Below are positions 33,250-41,468 of a stretch of 64,000 nucleotides of DNA, one piece after another (position 1 is the first letter of the stretch; every line of letters starts with the position of its first letter). Where the stretch lies: positions 1 to 64,000 of the forward strand of contig NZ_JAULSC010000021.1 of assembly GCF_030518195.1 (NCBI RefSeq), in the 5' to 3' direction. The position numbers and the translations under genes are program-made. This stretch comes from Nocardioides cremeus. Its GTDB lineage: Bacteria; Actinomycetota; Actinomycetes; Propionibacteriales; Nocardioidaceae. The notes beneath the pieces were generated by a model. That model was not told where the DNA came from. It searched no databases and saw nothing but the letters and a program-made list of their open reading frames with translations.

Positions 33250-33930
33250 GTGCCCCACGACTGGAACAGGTTCCTGCAGACCTCCACCCAGCGGCTGGCC
33301 GCGCTGGTGGACGAGTCCGACCCGGCCGCCCCGGTGCCGGGGTGCCCCGACTGGTGCGCCGCCGACCTGGTCGAGCACATCGGCGGGGTCTACCAGTGGG
33401 CCACCCACGTCGTCCGCACCGGCGACCCCGAGGCCGCCGTCGCTCCGGCGCCCACGGACCTCGGCGAGCTGCCAGGCTGGTTCCGCACGCACGCCGACGA
33501 GCTGGTGCGGGTGCTGGTGGGCACCGACCCCGACCAGGAGACCTGGACCTTCGGCCGTGGCCGCGGCACCGCGGGATGGTGGACGCGACGCCAGACCCAC
33601 GAGACCACCCTGCACACCTTCGACCTGCTCGACTCGCAGGGACGCAGCGAGGAGTGGGACGTCCCGGCGCCGCTGGCCTGGGACGCCGTCCGCGAGGTCG
33701 TCACGCTCTTCTACCCCCGTCAGCTGCGGATGGGTCGCATCGACCCGCTGCCGGGCACCCTGCTGCTGACCGCGACCGACCTCGACGCCGAACCCGTCGC
33801 CGTGGGCGAGGGACGCCCCGTGGTCGAGGTGAACGCCCCGGCGAGCGAGCTGGTGCTGCTGGCCTACCGCCGCCGCACCAGCGCCGACCCCGCCGCCGCC
33901 GAGCTGTTCGCCCGCGGCCTCACCCCTTGA
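33250..33930 (+). CDS. Maleylpyruvate isomerase family mycothiol-dependent enzyme (DinB-like)
   Basis: This protein of about 226 residues belongs to the DinB/MDMPI superfamily. The N-terminal four-helix bundle carries CPDWCAADLVEHIGGVYQWA with the first metal His, and RRQTHETTLHTFD supplies the HxxxH-type second and third ligands. A C-terminal mixed domain follows (about 160-225). Members use mycothiol, the actinobacterial thiol, as cofactor or bind metal in detoxification and isomerisation. GTG 33250 is preferred; an in-frame TTG at 33238 is also possible. It stands alone between a terminator and a convergent gene. Confidence 0.8.
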   Translation: MPHDWNRFLQTSTQRLAALVDESDPAAPVPGCPDWCAADLVEHIGGVYQWATHVVRTGDPEAAVAPAPTDLGELPGWFRTHADELVRVLVGTDPDQETWTFGRGRGTAGWWTRRQTHETTLHTFDLLDSQGRSEEWDVPAPLAWDAVREVVTLFYPRQLRMGRIDPLPGTLLLTATDLDAEPVAVGEGRPVVEVNAPASELVLLAYRRRTSADPAAAELFARGLTP

Positions 33931-33948
33931 CGGGGGCCGGGCGCGGGC

Positions 33949-34554
33949 TCAGTCCTCGGCGCGCCGGGTCTCCAGCACCCGGAACCCCTTGGCGCTGGCC
34001 AGGCGCGTCGTGGGCCAGCCCTGCTCGCCGAGCCAGCGCTGCAGCGAGTCGGCCCCGAGGTTCTTGCCGACCACCATCACCGCCCGGCCACCGGGTGCCA
34101 GTCGTGGCAGCCAGGTCAGCAGCAGCCCGTGCAGCGCCTGCTTGCCGATCCGGATCGGCGGGTTCGACCAGATCTCGTCGTACGCCGCCTCCGCCGGCAC
34201 CTGGTCGGGCAGCAGCGCGCTGTAGCGCTCTGCCACCCCGAGGGAGCGGGCGTTGTCACGGGCCAGCAGCAGCGCCCGCTCGTTGACGTCGACGGCGCAC
34301 ACCTGTGCCTCGGGGGCGGCCACCGCGGCCGCCAGCCCGATCACGCCGTAGCCGCAGCCCAGGTCGAGCAGCCGCCCGCCCGTGGGCGGCGGCGTCTCGC
34401 GGAAGAGCACGGCGGTGCCGATGTCGAGGCGCCCCTGGGCGAAGACGCCCGATCCGGTGACCAGCTCGAGCTCGTGGCCCCACACCGGCACCGTGACCGG
34501 TGCGCGCTTGAAGGGCACCGAGGGGTCGGCGGTGAAGTAGTGCTCGTCGCTCAC
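33949..34554 (-). CDS. Class I SAM methyltransferase, RsmC-like
   Basis: This 201-residue protein has the SAM site LLDLGCGYGVIGLA at about 62-75 and the N6/N2-type active-site motif NPPIRIGK. It therefore belongs to the RsmC/RlmG group that methylates guanine N2 in rRNA. It is the single-domain length seen in Gram-positives, without the RsmC N-terminal duplicate. GTG 34554 overlaps the truA stop by 4 nt, so it is translated with truA, which is consistent with an RNA-modification role. Confidence 0.87.
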   Translation of the reverse strand: MSDEHYFTADPSVPFKRAPVTVPVWGHELELVTGSGVFAQGRLDIGTAVLFRETPPPTGGRLLDLGCGYGVIGLAAAVAAPEAQVCAVDVNERALLLARDNARSLGVAERYSALLPDQVPAEAAYDEIWSNPPIRIGKQALHGLLLTWLPRLAPGGRAVMVVGKNLGADSLQRWLGEQGWPTTRLASAKGFRVLETRRAED

Positions 34555-35465
34555 GTGGTCTCCTCGTCGGTGTGGGACGCAGGGTCGGACGCAGGGCCGG
34601 AGGCGGGCAGCTCGGCACGCCGCGCCCGGGTCTGCTCGGCGCGCAGCGCCAGTTCGTCGTCGTCGGGGTAGGCGACCTCCTCGAGGGTCAGCCCGTGGGC
34701 GTGGGCGACCGCGACCTGGGCCGAGCGCTCCCGCTCCACGAGCAGCTGCGCGGGCCACTCGGGCGGGCGGCGCCCCTCCCCCACCGCGAGCAGGCACCCC
34801 ACCAGGGCGCGCACCATCGAGTGGCAGAACGCGTCGGCGCGCACCGTCGCCTCCACGACACCGGCCGGGGTGCGCCGCCAGTCGAGGTCGAGCAGCGTGC
34901 GCACGGTGGTCGCGCCCTCGCGGCGCTTGCAGAACGAGGCGAAGTCGTGGTGTCCCACCAGCTGCGCGGAGGCGCTGCGCAGCAGGTCGACGTCGAGGGG
35001 CCGCGGCCAGGCCAGCACGTGGCGCCGGGTCAGCGGGTCGAGCGACCCGGGCCGGTCGGCGACCCGGTAGACGTAGCGGCGCCAGGTCGCGGAGAAGCGC
35101 GCGTCGAAGCCGTCGGGGGCCTGCTCGACCCGGCGCACGACGACGTCGGGCGGCAGGATGCCGTTGAGGCGGCGCACCAGCGCCTCGAGCGGGGGCGCGG
35201 GCGAGCGGCCGGCGGAGGCCAGCACCCTGGCCTCGTCGACGTCGGCGTGGACGACCTGGCCGCGCGCGTGCACCCCGGCGTCGGTGCGACCGGCGCAGAC
35301 CACGGGCACCCGGGCGCTGCCCGGCGGGTCGTCGTCACGCACCCCGACGCGCAGCGCGACCGCGAGGGCGTTCTCGACCTGGTGCTGGACCGTGCGCAGC
35401 CCGGGCTGGGTGGCCCAGCCGCGGAAGTCGGTGCCGTCGTAGGCGAGGTCGATCCGCAGGCGCAC
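34551..35465 (-). CDS. truA: tRNA pseudouridine(38-40) synthase
   Basis: This 304-residue TruA has the start LRIDLAYDGTDFRGWATQPG, the catalytic motif AGRTDAGVHARGQVVH with the essential Asp, and the late LRSASAQLVGHHDFASFC. It forms pseudouridine in the anticodon arm of tRNAs. Compared with the ~250-residue E. coli enzyme it has two insertions, one DPPGSARVP-rich loop before the catalytic motif and a C-terminal Ala/Arg-rich extension. It starts at GTG 35465. In many actinobacteria truA follows rplQ; here about 2.4 kb of unrelated genes on both strands separate them. Confidence 0.93.
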   Translation of the reverse strand: MRLRIDLAYDGTDFRGWATQPGLRTVQHQVENALAVALRVGVRDDDPPGSARVPVVCAGRTDAGVHARGQVVHADVDEARVLASAGRSPAPPLEALVRRLNGILPPDVVVRRVEQAPDGFDARFSATWRRYVYRVADRPGSLDPLTRRHVLAWPRPLDVDLLRSASAQLVGHHDFASFCKRREGATTVRTLLDLDWRRTPAGVVEATVRADAFCHSMVRALVGCLLAVGEGRRPPEWPAQLLVERERSAQVAVAHAHGLTLEEVAYPDDDELALRAEQTRARRAELPASGPASDPASHTDEETT

Positions 35466-35480
35466 CCGCCCATCCTCTCC

Positions 35481-36380
35481 TCAGCCCAGCTCGGAGCGGT
35501 ACGGCGGGTCGGCGCCGGGCCGCGACACCGTGACGGCCGCCGCCTGGGCGGCGTGGGCCAGCAGCCGCTCGACGACCTCCGCCGGCAGGGCGGGCAGCCG
35601 GCCGCCGAGCAGGCCCTCCTCGGCCAGCCCGTCGACGAGAGCGGCAGCGAAGGTGTCACCGGCGCCGATGGTGTCGGCCACCACGACCGGACGGGGCGCG
35701 ACGGTCACCTCGCGCTCGTGGTCGAACCAGGTCGCGCCCTCGCCCCCGCGGGTCAGCACCACTGCGGCCGGACCCATCGAGAGCAGCCGGGCAGCGGCCT
35801 GCTCGACGGGCAGGGTGGGCCACAGCTCGGTGAGGTCCTCGTCGCTGACCTTGACCAGGTCGGCCAGCGCGACCACCCGCTCGACCCGCTCCACCACCTC
35901 GGACCCGGTGCCGGTCACCGCGGCGCGCACGTTGACGTCGTAGGTGGTCGTCGCCTGCTCGCGCAGCTGCTCGACCAGCTCGAGCACCGCGCTCGCACCG
36001 GGCTCGACCACCGCCCCGAGGGAGCACACGTGCACGGCGGCCGGAGCCGGCGAGAGGGGGACCTCGCCCAGGCGCCAGTCGAGGTCGAACTCGTAGGTGG
36101 CCGCGCCGTCGGCGCCGATGGTGGCCGCCGCGGTCGAGGTGCGCTCGACCACGTGGGGGTCGAGGGCCAGCTCGACGCCCGAGGTGCGCAGGTGCTCGCC
36201 GAGCAGGCGGCCGTGGGCGTCGTCGGCGTACGACGTCGCGAAGCGCACGCCGCGCCCGAGGCGGGCCAGCGCCACCGCGACGTTGGCCGCGCTCCCGCCG
36301 GGGTGCTCGCTCGTCTCGCCGTCCGCGGTGCGCACCACGTCGACCAGGGCCTCCCCCACCACCATCACGTCCGCGTCCAT
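35481..36380 (-). CDS. PfkB family carbohydrate kinase (fructokinase-like)
   Basis: This 299-residue ribokinase-family enzyme has the N-terminal signature GGSAANVAVALARLG (about 28-42) and the C-terminal DTIGAGDTFAAALVDGL with the catalytic Asp. The substrate is probably fructose or another ketose. PfkB enzymes also phosphorylate ribose, adenosine or 2-keto-3-deoxygluconate, and motif reading does not decide. It lies 15 nt upstream of truA on the same strand, likely by chance rather than function. It is divergent from the GntR regulator. Confidence 0.87.
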   Translation of the reverse strand: MDADVMVVGEALVDVVRTADGETSEHPGGSAANVAVALARLGRGVRFATSYADDAHGRLLGEHLRTSGVELALDPHVVERTSTAAATIGADGAATYEFDLDWRLGEVPLSPAPAAVHVCSLGAVVEPGASAVLELVEQLREQATTTYDVNVRAAVTGTGSEVVERVERVVALADLVKVSDEDLTELWPTLPVEQAAARLLSMGPAAVVLTRGGEGATWFDHEREVTVAPRPVVVADTIGAGDTFAAALVDGLAEEGLLGGRLPALPAEVVERLLAHAAQAAAVTVSRPGADPPYRSELG

Positions 36381-36453
36381 GCCCAGGGTCTACCACGTGC
36401 CGGGCGCCCGAGCACCTCGGTCCACGTCCGGCGCCGGGTCGTAGGGTGCGGCC

Positions 36454-36813
36454 ATGACCGTGCTGCCGCTCGACCCCGGCTCCCCGGAACCCCCTTTCGA
36501 GCAGCTGCGTCGCCAGGTCGCGACCCGCGCCGCCTCCGGCGACCTGCCCCCGGGCACCCGCCTGCCCACCGTGCGCGGGCTGGCCGAGCAGCTGGGAGTC
36601 GCCAGCGGCACGGTGGCGCGCGCCTACCGCGAGCTCGAGGCCGACGGGGTCGTGGTGACCGAGGGTCGCCGCGGCACCTTCGTCGCCTCGGCCGCCCCGG
36701 CGGGTGCTCCGGAGGCCGAGCAGGCCGCCGCCGACTACGTGGCCGTCGTACGCCGCCTGGGCCTGGGCGTGGGCGACGCGGTGCGCCTCGTGGAGCGTGA
36801 GTGGACGCCATGA
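36454..36813 (+). CDS. GntR family regulator, YtrA-like
   Basis: This 119-residue protein is a short GntR regulator. The winged helix-turn-helix occupies about residues 14-78 (PPFEQLRRQVATRAASGDLP, TVRGLAEQLGVASGTVARAY), and only about 40 helical residues follow, as in the YtrA subfamily. It probably dimerises through that short tail and responds to a small ligand or none. It is divergent from the PfkB kinase (73 bp between starts) and overlaps the reductase gene downstream by 4 nt. Confidence 0.87.
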   Translation: MTVLPLDPGSPEPPFEQLRRQVATRAASGDLPPGTRLPTVRGLAEQLGVASGTVARAYRELEADGVVVTEGRRGTFVASAAPAGAPEAEQAAADYVAVVRRLGLGVGDAVRLVEREWTP

Positions 36814-37805
36814 GCGCAGAGAGCGCCGGGGGTCCGCACCGCTACGTCGTCGTCGGGGTGGGCGCCGTGGGCGGTGGTGTCGCAGCGCTGCTGCACGAGG
36901 CCGGGCTCGACGTGACCGCGGTCGCCCGGGGTGAGCACCTGGCCCGGCTGCGGGCCGAGGGCCTGCGCCTCAGCGTCGGGCACGAGGAGCGGGTGGTGCG
37001 GCTGCGCACGGTCGGCAGCGTCGGCGAGGTCGACTGGCACGACGAGACGGTGGTGCTGCTGGCGGTCAAGTCGCAGCAGACCGCCGCTGTGCTGGCCGAC
37101 CTGGCGGCCCACGCGCCGCCAGAGACCCCGGTGGTGTGCCTGCAGAACGGGGTCAGCAACGAGCGGGCGGCGCTGCGCCACTTCGCCCACGTGCACGCGG
37201 TGACGGTGATGATGCCGGCCAGCCACCTGGCCCCGGGGCGGGTCGTCGTGCACTCGCTGGGTGCGCCGGGCCTGCTCGACGTCGGCTCCTACCCCGCCGG
37301 GGTCGACGCGGTCGACGAGGCGCTCAGCGCCGACCTGCGCGCCGCCGGGTTCGAGAGCCTCCCGCGACCCGACGCGATGGCCTGGAAGCACCGCAAGCTG
37401 CTGATGAACCTCGGCAACGGCGTCGACGCCGCCTGCCAGGACGGTGCGGCCGCCGAGCGGCTGGTCGCCCTGGTGCGCGAGGAGGGCGAGCGCGTGCTGC
37501 GCGCGGCCGGCGTGGCGGTCGTCTCCCGCGAGGACGACCTGGCCCGGCGGGGCGAGCTGCTGCGCCCGCTGGTGCGCCGCGACGAGGCGGGCTCGTCGAC
37601 GTGGCAGAGCCTGGCGCGCCGCACCGGCGACGTCGAGGTCGACCACCTCAACGGGGAGGTGGTGCTGCTGGGCCGCCTGCACGGGGTGCCCACCCCGGCC
37701 AACGAGCTGGTCCAGCGCACGGTCAACCGGCTGGCGCGCGACGCCAGCGACGTGCGAGCCATGGACGCCGCCGACCTGCTCACCGTCCTCGGCGAGCAGG
37801 TCTAG
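36810..37805 (+). CDS. Ketopantoate reductase PanE/ApbA family protein
   Basis: This 331-residue protein has an N-terminal NADP-binding GVGAVGGGVAALL at about 15-27, LAVKSQQTAAVL, and LQNGVSNERAALR in the middle. A helical C-terminal domain contains WKHRKLLMNLGNG with the catalytic Lys. PanE reduces 2-dehydropantoate in pantothenate synthesis. Many actinobacterial paralogues have other or unknown substrates, and gene context gives no pantothenate link. ATG 36810 overlaps the GntR stop (ATGA). Confidence 0.78.
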   Translation: MSAESAGGPHRYVVVGVGAVGGGVAALLHEAGLDVTAVARGEHLARLRAEGLRLSVGHEERVVRLRTVGSVGEVDWHDETVVLLAVKSQQTAAVLADLAAHAPPETPVVCLQNGVSNERAALRHFAHVHAVTVMMPASHLAPGRVVVHSLGAPGLLDVGSYPAGVDAVDEALSADLRAAGFESLPRPDAMAWKHRKLLMNLGNGVDAACQDGAAAERLVALVREEGERVLRAAGVAVVSREDDLARRGELLRPLVRRDEAGSSTWQSLARRTGDVEVDHLNGEVVLLGRLHGVPTPANELVQRTVNRLARDASDVRAMDAADLLTVLGEQV

Positions 37806-37830
37806 GCCGTACCGGGGCCGGGTACGCCGA

Positions 37831-37866
37831 AGGGGAGGCCCCCCGGCGAACCGGTGGACCTCCCCT
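37831..37866. terminator. Bidirectional terminator between the reductase gene and rplQ
   Basis: AGGGGAGGCCC and GGACCTCCCCT pair over 11 positions with one mismatch, around a 14-nt loop that includes CCGGCGAACCGG. It lies in the 86-bp gap between the stop of the plus-strand reductase gene and the stop of rplQ on the minus strand, and would end the ribosomal superoperon transcript. Confidence 0.65.
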
Positions 37867-37891
37867 CGTGGAGCGGTGCTGCTCAGGCCAC

Positions 37892-38470
37892 TCAGGCCTT
37901 GGCGTCGCCCTCGTCGGCGGCCTCGGCCTCGGCGACGACGGACTCCTCGGGGGAGGCCTCCTCGCTGAGCTCGGTCGGGGCCTCGGCGGTGGCGGTCTCC
38001 TCCGTGGCGGTCTCCTCGGCGGGAGCCTCCTCGGCGGGGGTCTCCTCGGCAGGCGTCTCCTCGGCAGCCGGGGCGGCCTTGGCGGGCGCGGCCGCCTTCG
38101 GCGTGGGGCTGTAGGCCTCGGTGACGAGCTCGATCACGGCCATCGGTGCGTTGTCGCCCTTGCGGGGACCGATCTTGGTGATGCGGGTGTAGCCGCCGGG
38201 GCGCTCCGAGAAGGTCGGGGCGATCTCGGTGAAGAGGACGTGCACGACACCCTTGTCACGGATGGTCTTGAGGACCTCGCGACGGTTGTGCAGGTCGCCC
38301 TTCTTGGCCTTGGTGATCAGCTTCTCGGCCCACGGACGCAGGGCACGGGCCCGCGACTCGGTGGTGGTGATCCGGCCGTGCTCGAAGAGCTGGGTGGCCA
38401 GGTTCGCCAGGATCAGGCGCTGGTGGGAGGGGCTGCCGCCGAGGCGGGGACCCTTGGTGGGCTTGGGCAT
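37892..38470 (-). CDS. rplQ: 50S ribosomal protein L17
   Basis: This 192-residue L17 has the conserved body MPKPTKGPRLGGSPSHQRLI, RITTTESRARALRPWAEKLI and GGYTRITKIGPRKGDNAPMA over the first ~120 residues. The remaining ~70 residues form an acidic Ala/Glu/Thr/Pro tail with repeated AEETPAEE-like units, absent from E. coli L17 (127 residues). Similar tails occur in other actinobacterial L17 proteins, but this one is long. It is the last gene of the rpsM-rpoA-rplQ operon. A triple-hairpin cassette lies between rpoA and this gene. Confidence 0.97.
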   Translation of the reverse strand: MPKPTKGPRLGGSPSHQRLILANLATQLFEHGRITTTESRARALRPWAEKLITKAKKGDLHNRREVLKTIRDKGVVHVLFTEIAPTFSERPGGYTRITKIGPRKGDNAPMAVIELVTEAYSPTPKAAAPAKAAPAAEETPAEETPAEEAPAEETATEETATAEAPTELSEEASPEESVVAEAEAADEGDAKA

Positions 38471-38549
38471 CGTTCTCTCTCTTCTCTCCGGCCGTACCAG
38501 GTACCGGGGTAGACGCGCTCGAGCTTGCTCGGGTGCGGTTTTCTCTTGT

Positions 38550-38623
38550 CCCGGTCCTCAGGGACCGGGGGGTCTGGGGGGCGGAGCCCCCCAGCGGGGG
38601 CACTCGGGGGCGGAGCCCCTGAG
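38550..38623 (-). repeat. Triple-hairpin cassette between rpoA and rplQ
   Basis: Three hairpins lie side by side: CCCGGTCC/GGACCGGG (38550-38569), CTGGGGGG/CCCCCCAG (38574-38594) and CTCGGGG/CCCCTGAG (38603-38623). The last two, with the spacer CGGGGGCA, are nearly identical to those between rpsD and rpoA (39758-39805). In transcription order the cassette begins 2 nt after the rpoA stop. It may tune termination or mRNA processing between the genes. Confidence 0.8.
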
Positions 38624-38625
38624 CG

Positions 38626-39642
38626 TCAGTACTGCTCGTCCTCGACGAACGCGTCGTCGTCGTCGTCGCCGTAGGCCGCGAGGGCGGCCTGCGGGTCGAA
38701 GCCGGGCGCGCTGTCCTTGAGGGACAGACCCATCTCGACCAGCTTGGCCTTGACCTCGTCGATCGACTTCGCACCGAAGTTGCGGATGTCGAGCAGGTCC
38801 TGCTCCGAGCGGCCGATGAGCTCACCCACGGTGTGGATGCCCTCGCGCTTGAGGCAGTTGTAGGAGCGCACGGTCAGCTGCAGGTCCTCGACCGGGAGGG
38901 CGAGGTCGGCAGCCAGCTGCTCGTCGACGGGCGACGGGCCGATGTCGATGCCCTCGGCCTCGACGTTGAGCTCACGGGCCAGGCCGAAGAGCTCGACCAG
39001 CGTCTTGCCGGCCGAGGCGATCGCGTCGCGGGGACGGATCGAGGGCTTGGTCTCGACGTCGATGACGAGCTTGTCGAAGTCGGTGCGCTGCTCGACACGG
39101 GTGGCCTCGACCTTGTAGGTCACCTTCAGCACGGGGCTGTAGATCGAGTCGACCGGCATCCGGCCGATCTCGTTGTCGGCACCCTTGTTGAGCACGGCCG
39201 AGACGTAGCCGCGGCCACGCTCGACGACCAGCTCCATCTCCAGCTTGCCCTTGTCGGACAGCGTGGCGATCTTGAGGTCGGGGTTGTGCACCTCGACACC
39301 GGCCGGCGGAGCGATGTCGGCGGCGGTGACGTCACCGGCGCCGGACTTGCGCAGGTACATGGTCACCGGCTCGTCGTGCTCGGAGGAGACGACGAGGCCC
39401 TTGAGGTTCAGGATCAGCTCGGTGACGTCCTCGCGGACGCCCTCGACGGTCGAGAACTCGTGCAGGACGTTGTCGATCTTGATGCTGGTCACCGAGGCGC
39501 CGGGGATCGAGCTGAGCAGGGTGCGACGCAGCGAGTTGCCGAGCGTGTAGCCGAAGCCGGGCTCGAGGGGCTCGATGACGAAGCGCGAGCGGAACTCGTC
39601 GACGGTCTCTTCCGAGAGGGTGGGGCGCTGTGCGATGAGCAC
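38626..39642 (-). CDS. rpoA: DNA-directed RNA polymerase alpha subunit
   Basis: This 338-residue alpha subunit has a full N-terminal assembly domain (FVIEPLEPGFGYTLGNSLRR, LSSIPGASVTSIKIDNVLHE) and a C-terminal DNA/activator-binding domain (LTVRSYNCLKREGIHTVGEL, SEQDLLDIRNFGAKSIDEV). The tail is acidic (DDDDDAFVEDEQY), typical of actinobacteria. It lies in the conserved order rpsM-rpsK-rpsD-rpoA-rplQ, flanked on both sides by the hairpin cassettes described separately. Residues contacting promoter UP elements appear intact. Confidence 0.98.
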   Translation of the reverse strand: MLIAQRPTLSEETVDEFRSRFVIEPLEPGFGYTLGNSLRRTLLSSIPGASVTSIKIDNVLHEFSTVEGVREDVTELILNLKGLVVSSEHDEPVTMYLRKSGAGDVTAADIAPPAGVEVHNPDLKIATLSDKGKLEMELVVERGRGYVSAVLNKGADNEIGRMPVDSIYSPVLKVTYKVEATRVEQRTDFDKLVIDVETKPSIRPRDAIASAGKTLVELFGLARELNVEAEGIDIGPSPVDEQLAADLALPVEDLQLTVRSYNCLKREGIHTVGELIGRSEQDLLDIRNFGAKSIDEVKAKLVEMGLSLKDSAPGFDPQAALAAYGDDDDDAFVEDEQY

Positions 39643-39735
39643 TGGTTCTTTCCTTTCCGGGTCCGACCGCTATTTGACGGGCCCGAACTGCGAGGTGGAA
39701 GGAAGATGGAGCGGTCCCCGCCGGGGACCCGCCCA

Positions 39736-39805
39736 CCCGGAACGTGGTTCCGGGGGTCTGGGGGCGGAGCCCCCAGCGGGGGCACTCGGGGGCGGAGCCC
39801 CTGAG
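39736..39805 (-). repeat. Triple-hairpin cassette between rpsD and rpoA
   Basis: Three hairpins lie side by side: CCCGGAAC/GTTCCGGG (39736-39754), CTGGGGGCGGAGCCCCCAG (39758-39776) and CTCGGGGGCGGAGCCCCTGAG (39785-39805). The last two are copied almost exactly in the rpoA-rplQ gap; the first differs in sequence but keeps its pairing and position, which suggests that the structure is selected. In transcription order the cassette begins 3 nt after the rpsD stop. Confidence 0.8.
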
Positions 39806-39808
39806 CGT

Positions 39809-40417
39809 TTACTTCTTCGAGTAGTACTCGACGATGAGCTGCTCCTGGACCGGCAGGTCGATCTGCGCGCGGGTGGGGACCTGGTGGACCAGGACCCGCA
39901 TCCGCTCGGGCAGCGCCTCGAGCCAGGCCGGGACGACGCGCTCGCCGTGGGTCTCGCGAGCCACGATGAAGGGCGTCATCTCCAGGGACTTCTCCCGCAC
40001 GTCGATGATGTCGTGCGCGGTCACCTGGAACGACGGGATGTCGACCTTCTTGCCGTTGACCAGGAAGTGGCCGTGCGAGACCAGCTGGCGGGCGTGGCGA
40101 CGCGTGCGGGCGAACCCGGCGCGGTAGACCACGTTGTCGAGACGGCACTCGAGCATCTGGAGCAGGTTGTCACCCGTCTTGCCAGAGCGGCGCGAGGCCT
40201 CCTTGTAGTAGTTCAGGAACTGCTTCTCCATCACGCCGTAGGTGAAGCGGGCCTTCTGCTTCTCCTGCAGCTGCGAGCGGTACTCGCTCTCCTTGATGCG
40301 GGCACGGCCGTGCGCGCCGGGAGGGTAGGGGCGACGCTCGAACGAAGCGTCACCGCCGACGAGGTCCACGCCGAGACGGCGGGACTTCCGGGTCATGGGG
40401 CCGGTGTAACGGGCCAT
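39809..40417 (-). CDS. rpsD: 30S ribosomal protein S4
   Basis: This 202-residue S4 has an N-terminal domain MARYTGPMTRKSRRLGVDLV, the YGVMEKQFLNYYKEA segment and an S4 RNA-binding domain (LECRLDNVVYRAGFARTRRHARQLVSHGHFLVNGKKVDI). The N-terminal zinc-binding cysteines found in C+ type S4 are absent, so this is the zinc-independent C- form. S4 nucleates 30S assembly. It starts at ATG 40417, 29 nt after the rpsK stop. Confidence 0.97.
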   Translation of the reverse strand: MARYTGPMTRKSRRLGVDLVGGDASFERRPYPPGAHGRARIKESEYRSQLQEKQKARFTYGVMEKQFLNYYKEASRRSGKTGDNLLQMLECRLDNVVYRAGFARTRRHARQLVSHGHFLVNGKKVDIPSFQVTAHDIIDVREKSLEMTPFIVARETHGERVVPAWLEALPERMRVLVHQVPTRAQIDLPVQEQLIVEYYSKK

Positions 40418-40446
40418 CTCTCAAGTCTCCTGTTCTCGGGCGCGGG

Positions 40447-40854
40447 TCAGACGCGGCGGCGCTTGGGCGGGCGGCAGCCGTTGTGGGGCGTGGGCGTGAC
40501 GTCCTGGATGGTGCCGACCTCGAGGCCGATCGCACCCAGGGAACGGATCGCCGTCTCGCGCCCGGAGCCGGGGCCCTTGACGAAGACGTCGATCTTCTTC
40601 ATGCCGTGCTCCATCGCCCGACGACCGGCGGCCTCGGCGGCCATCTGCGCGGCGAACGGGGTGGACTTGCGCGAGCCCTTGAAGCCGACGGTGCCGGCCG
40701 AGGCCCACGCGATCACCGCACCGGTGGGGTCGGTGATGGTGACGATGGTGTTGTTGAACGTGCTCTTGATGTGGGCTTCGCCCTGCGCAACGTTCTTCTT
40801 CTCCTTGCGGCGCACCTTCTTGGCGCCGGCCGCGGTGCGGCTCTTGGGAGGCAT
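40447..40854 (-). CDS. rpsK: 30S ribosomal protein S11
   Basis: This 135-residue S11 has a basic N-terminus (MPPKSRTAAGAKKVRRKEKK) and conserved HIKSTFNNTIVTITDPTGAV, GSRKSTPFAAQMAAE and the late DVTPTPHNGCRPPKRRRV. It forms part of the 30S platform at the Shine-Dalgarno helix. It is encoded between rpsM (71 nt gap) and rpsD (29 nt gap) in the standard order. Confidence 0.97.
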   Translation of the reverse strand: MPPKSRTAAGAKKVRRKEKKNVAQGEAHIKSTFNNTIVTITDPTGAVIAWASAGTVGFKGSRKSTPFAAQMAAEAAGRRAMEHGMKKIDVFVKGPGSGRETAIRSLGAIGLEVGTIQDVTPTPHNGCRPPKRRRV

Positions 40855-40925
40855 AGATGTACTCCTGGGTTAGCTGGTCGGTGAGTTCGAGATCGAAGTG
40901 CAGTGAGACGCCCGGGGGCGTGCGA

Positions 40926-41300
40926 TCACTTGGACTTCTTCTTGCCGGCGACCGTGCGCTTGGGACCCTTGCGGGTGCGCGCGTTGGTCTTGGTGCGCTG
41001 ACCGCGGACCGGGAGGCCCATGCGGTGACGGCGACCCTGGTAGCTGCCGATCTCGATCTTGCGACGGATGTCGGCCTGGACCTCGCGTCGGAGGTCACCC
41101 TCGATCTTGAAGTTGGCGTCGATGGCGTCGCGGAGCTTGACCAGCTCGTCGTCGCCGAGCTCGTGCACCCGAGTGTTCGGGTTGACCCCGGTCTCGGCGA
41201 GCAGCTGCTGGGCGGAGGTACGGCCGATGCCGTAGATGTAGGTGAGTGCGATCTCGATGCGCTTGTCGCGCGGGAGGTCCACACCAACGAGGCGTGCCAT
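40926..41300 (-). CDS. rpsM: 30S ribosomal protein S13
   Basis: This 124-residue S13 starts MARLVGVDLPRDKRIEIALT and ends with the basic tail NARTRKGPKRTVAGKKKSK, which reaches tRNA in the P site. ATG 41300 has GAAAGG 8 nt upstream and matches the family start; the frame is open 96 nt further, but that part is not conserved. A 168-nt gap separates it from rpmJ, larger than most gaps in the superoperon, so a second promoter there is possible. Confidence 0.97.
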   Translation of the reverse strand: MARLVGVDLPRDKRIEIALTYIYGIGRTSAQQLLAETGVNPNTRVHELGDDELVKLRDAIDANFKIEGDLRREVQADIRRKIEIGSYQGRRHRMGLPVRGQRTKTNARTRKGPKRTVAGKKKSK

Positions 41301-41446
41301 GTGATGGCCTTTCGGTGGTTCGCAGAGGTGTCGGTCGTGACGCGTCCCGTCCCTCGTAGGTCGGGCCCCGGCCTTCTGCTCCGGGGGTGGTTTCACCGCG
41401 GTGTGCGGCTAAGCGTTCACGTATGGAGGTTGTTCAGTTGTGTGGT

Positions 41447-41462
41447 GCCGGCCGGGGCCGGC
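41447..41462 (-). other. Hairpin just after rpmJ
   Basis: GCCGGCC-GG-GGCCGGC is a perfect 7-bp stem 7 nt downstream of the rpmJ stop in transcription order. It sits in the 168-nt rpmJ-rpsM gap and could attenuate infA-rpmJ transcription before rpsM. Confidence 0.5.
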
Positions 41463-41468
41463 GCCTGC

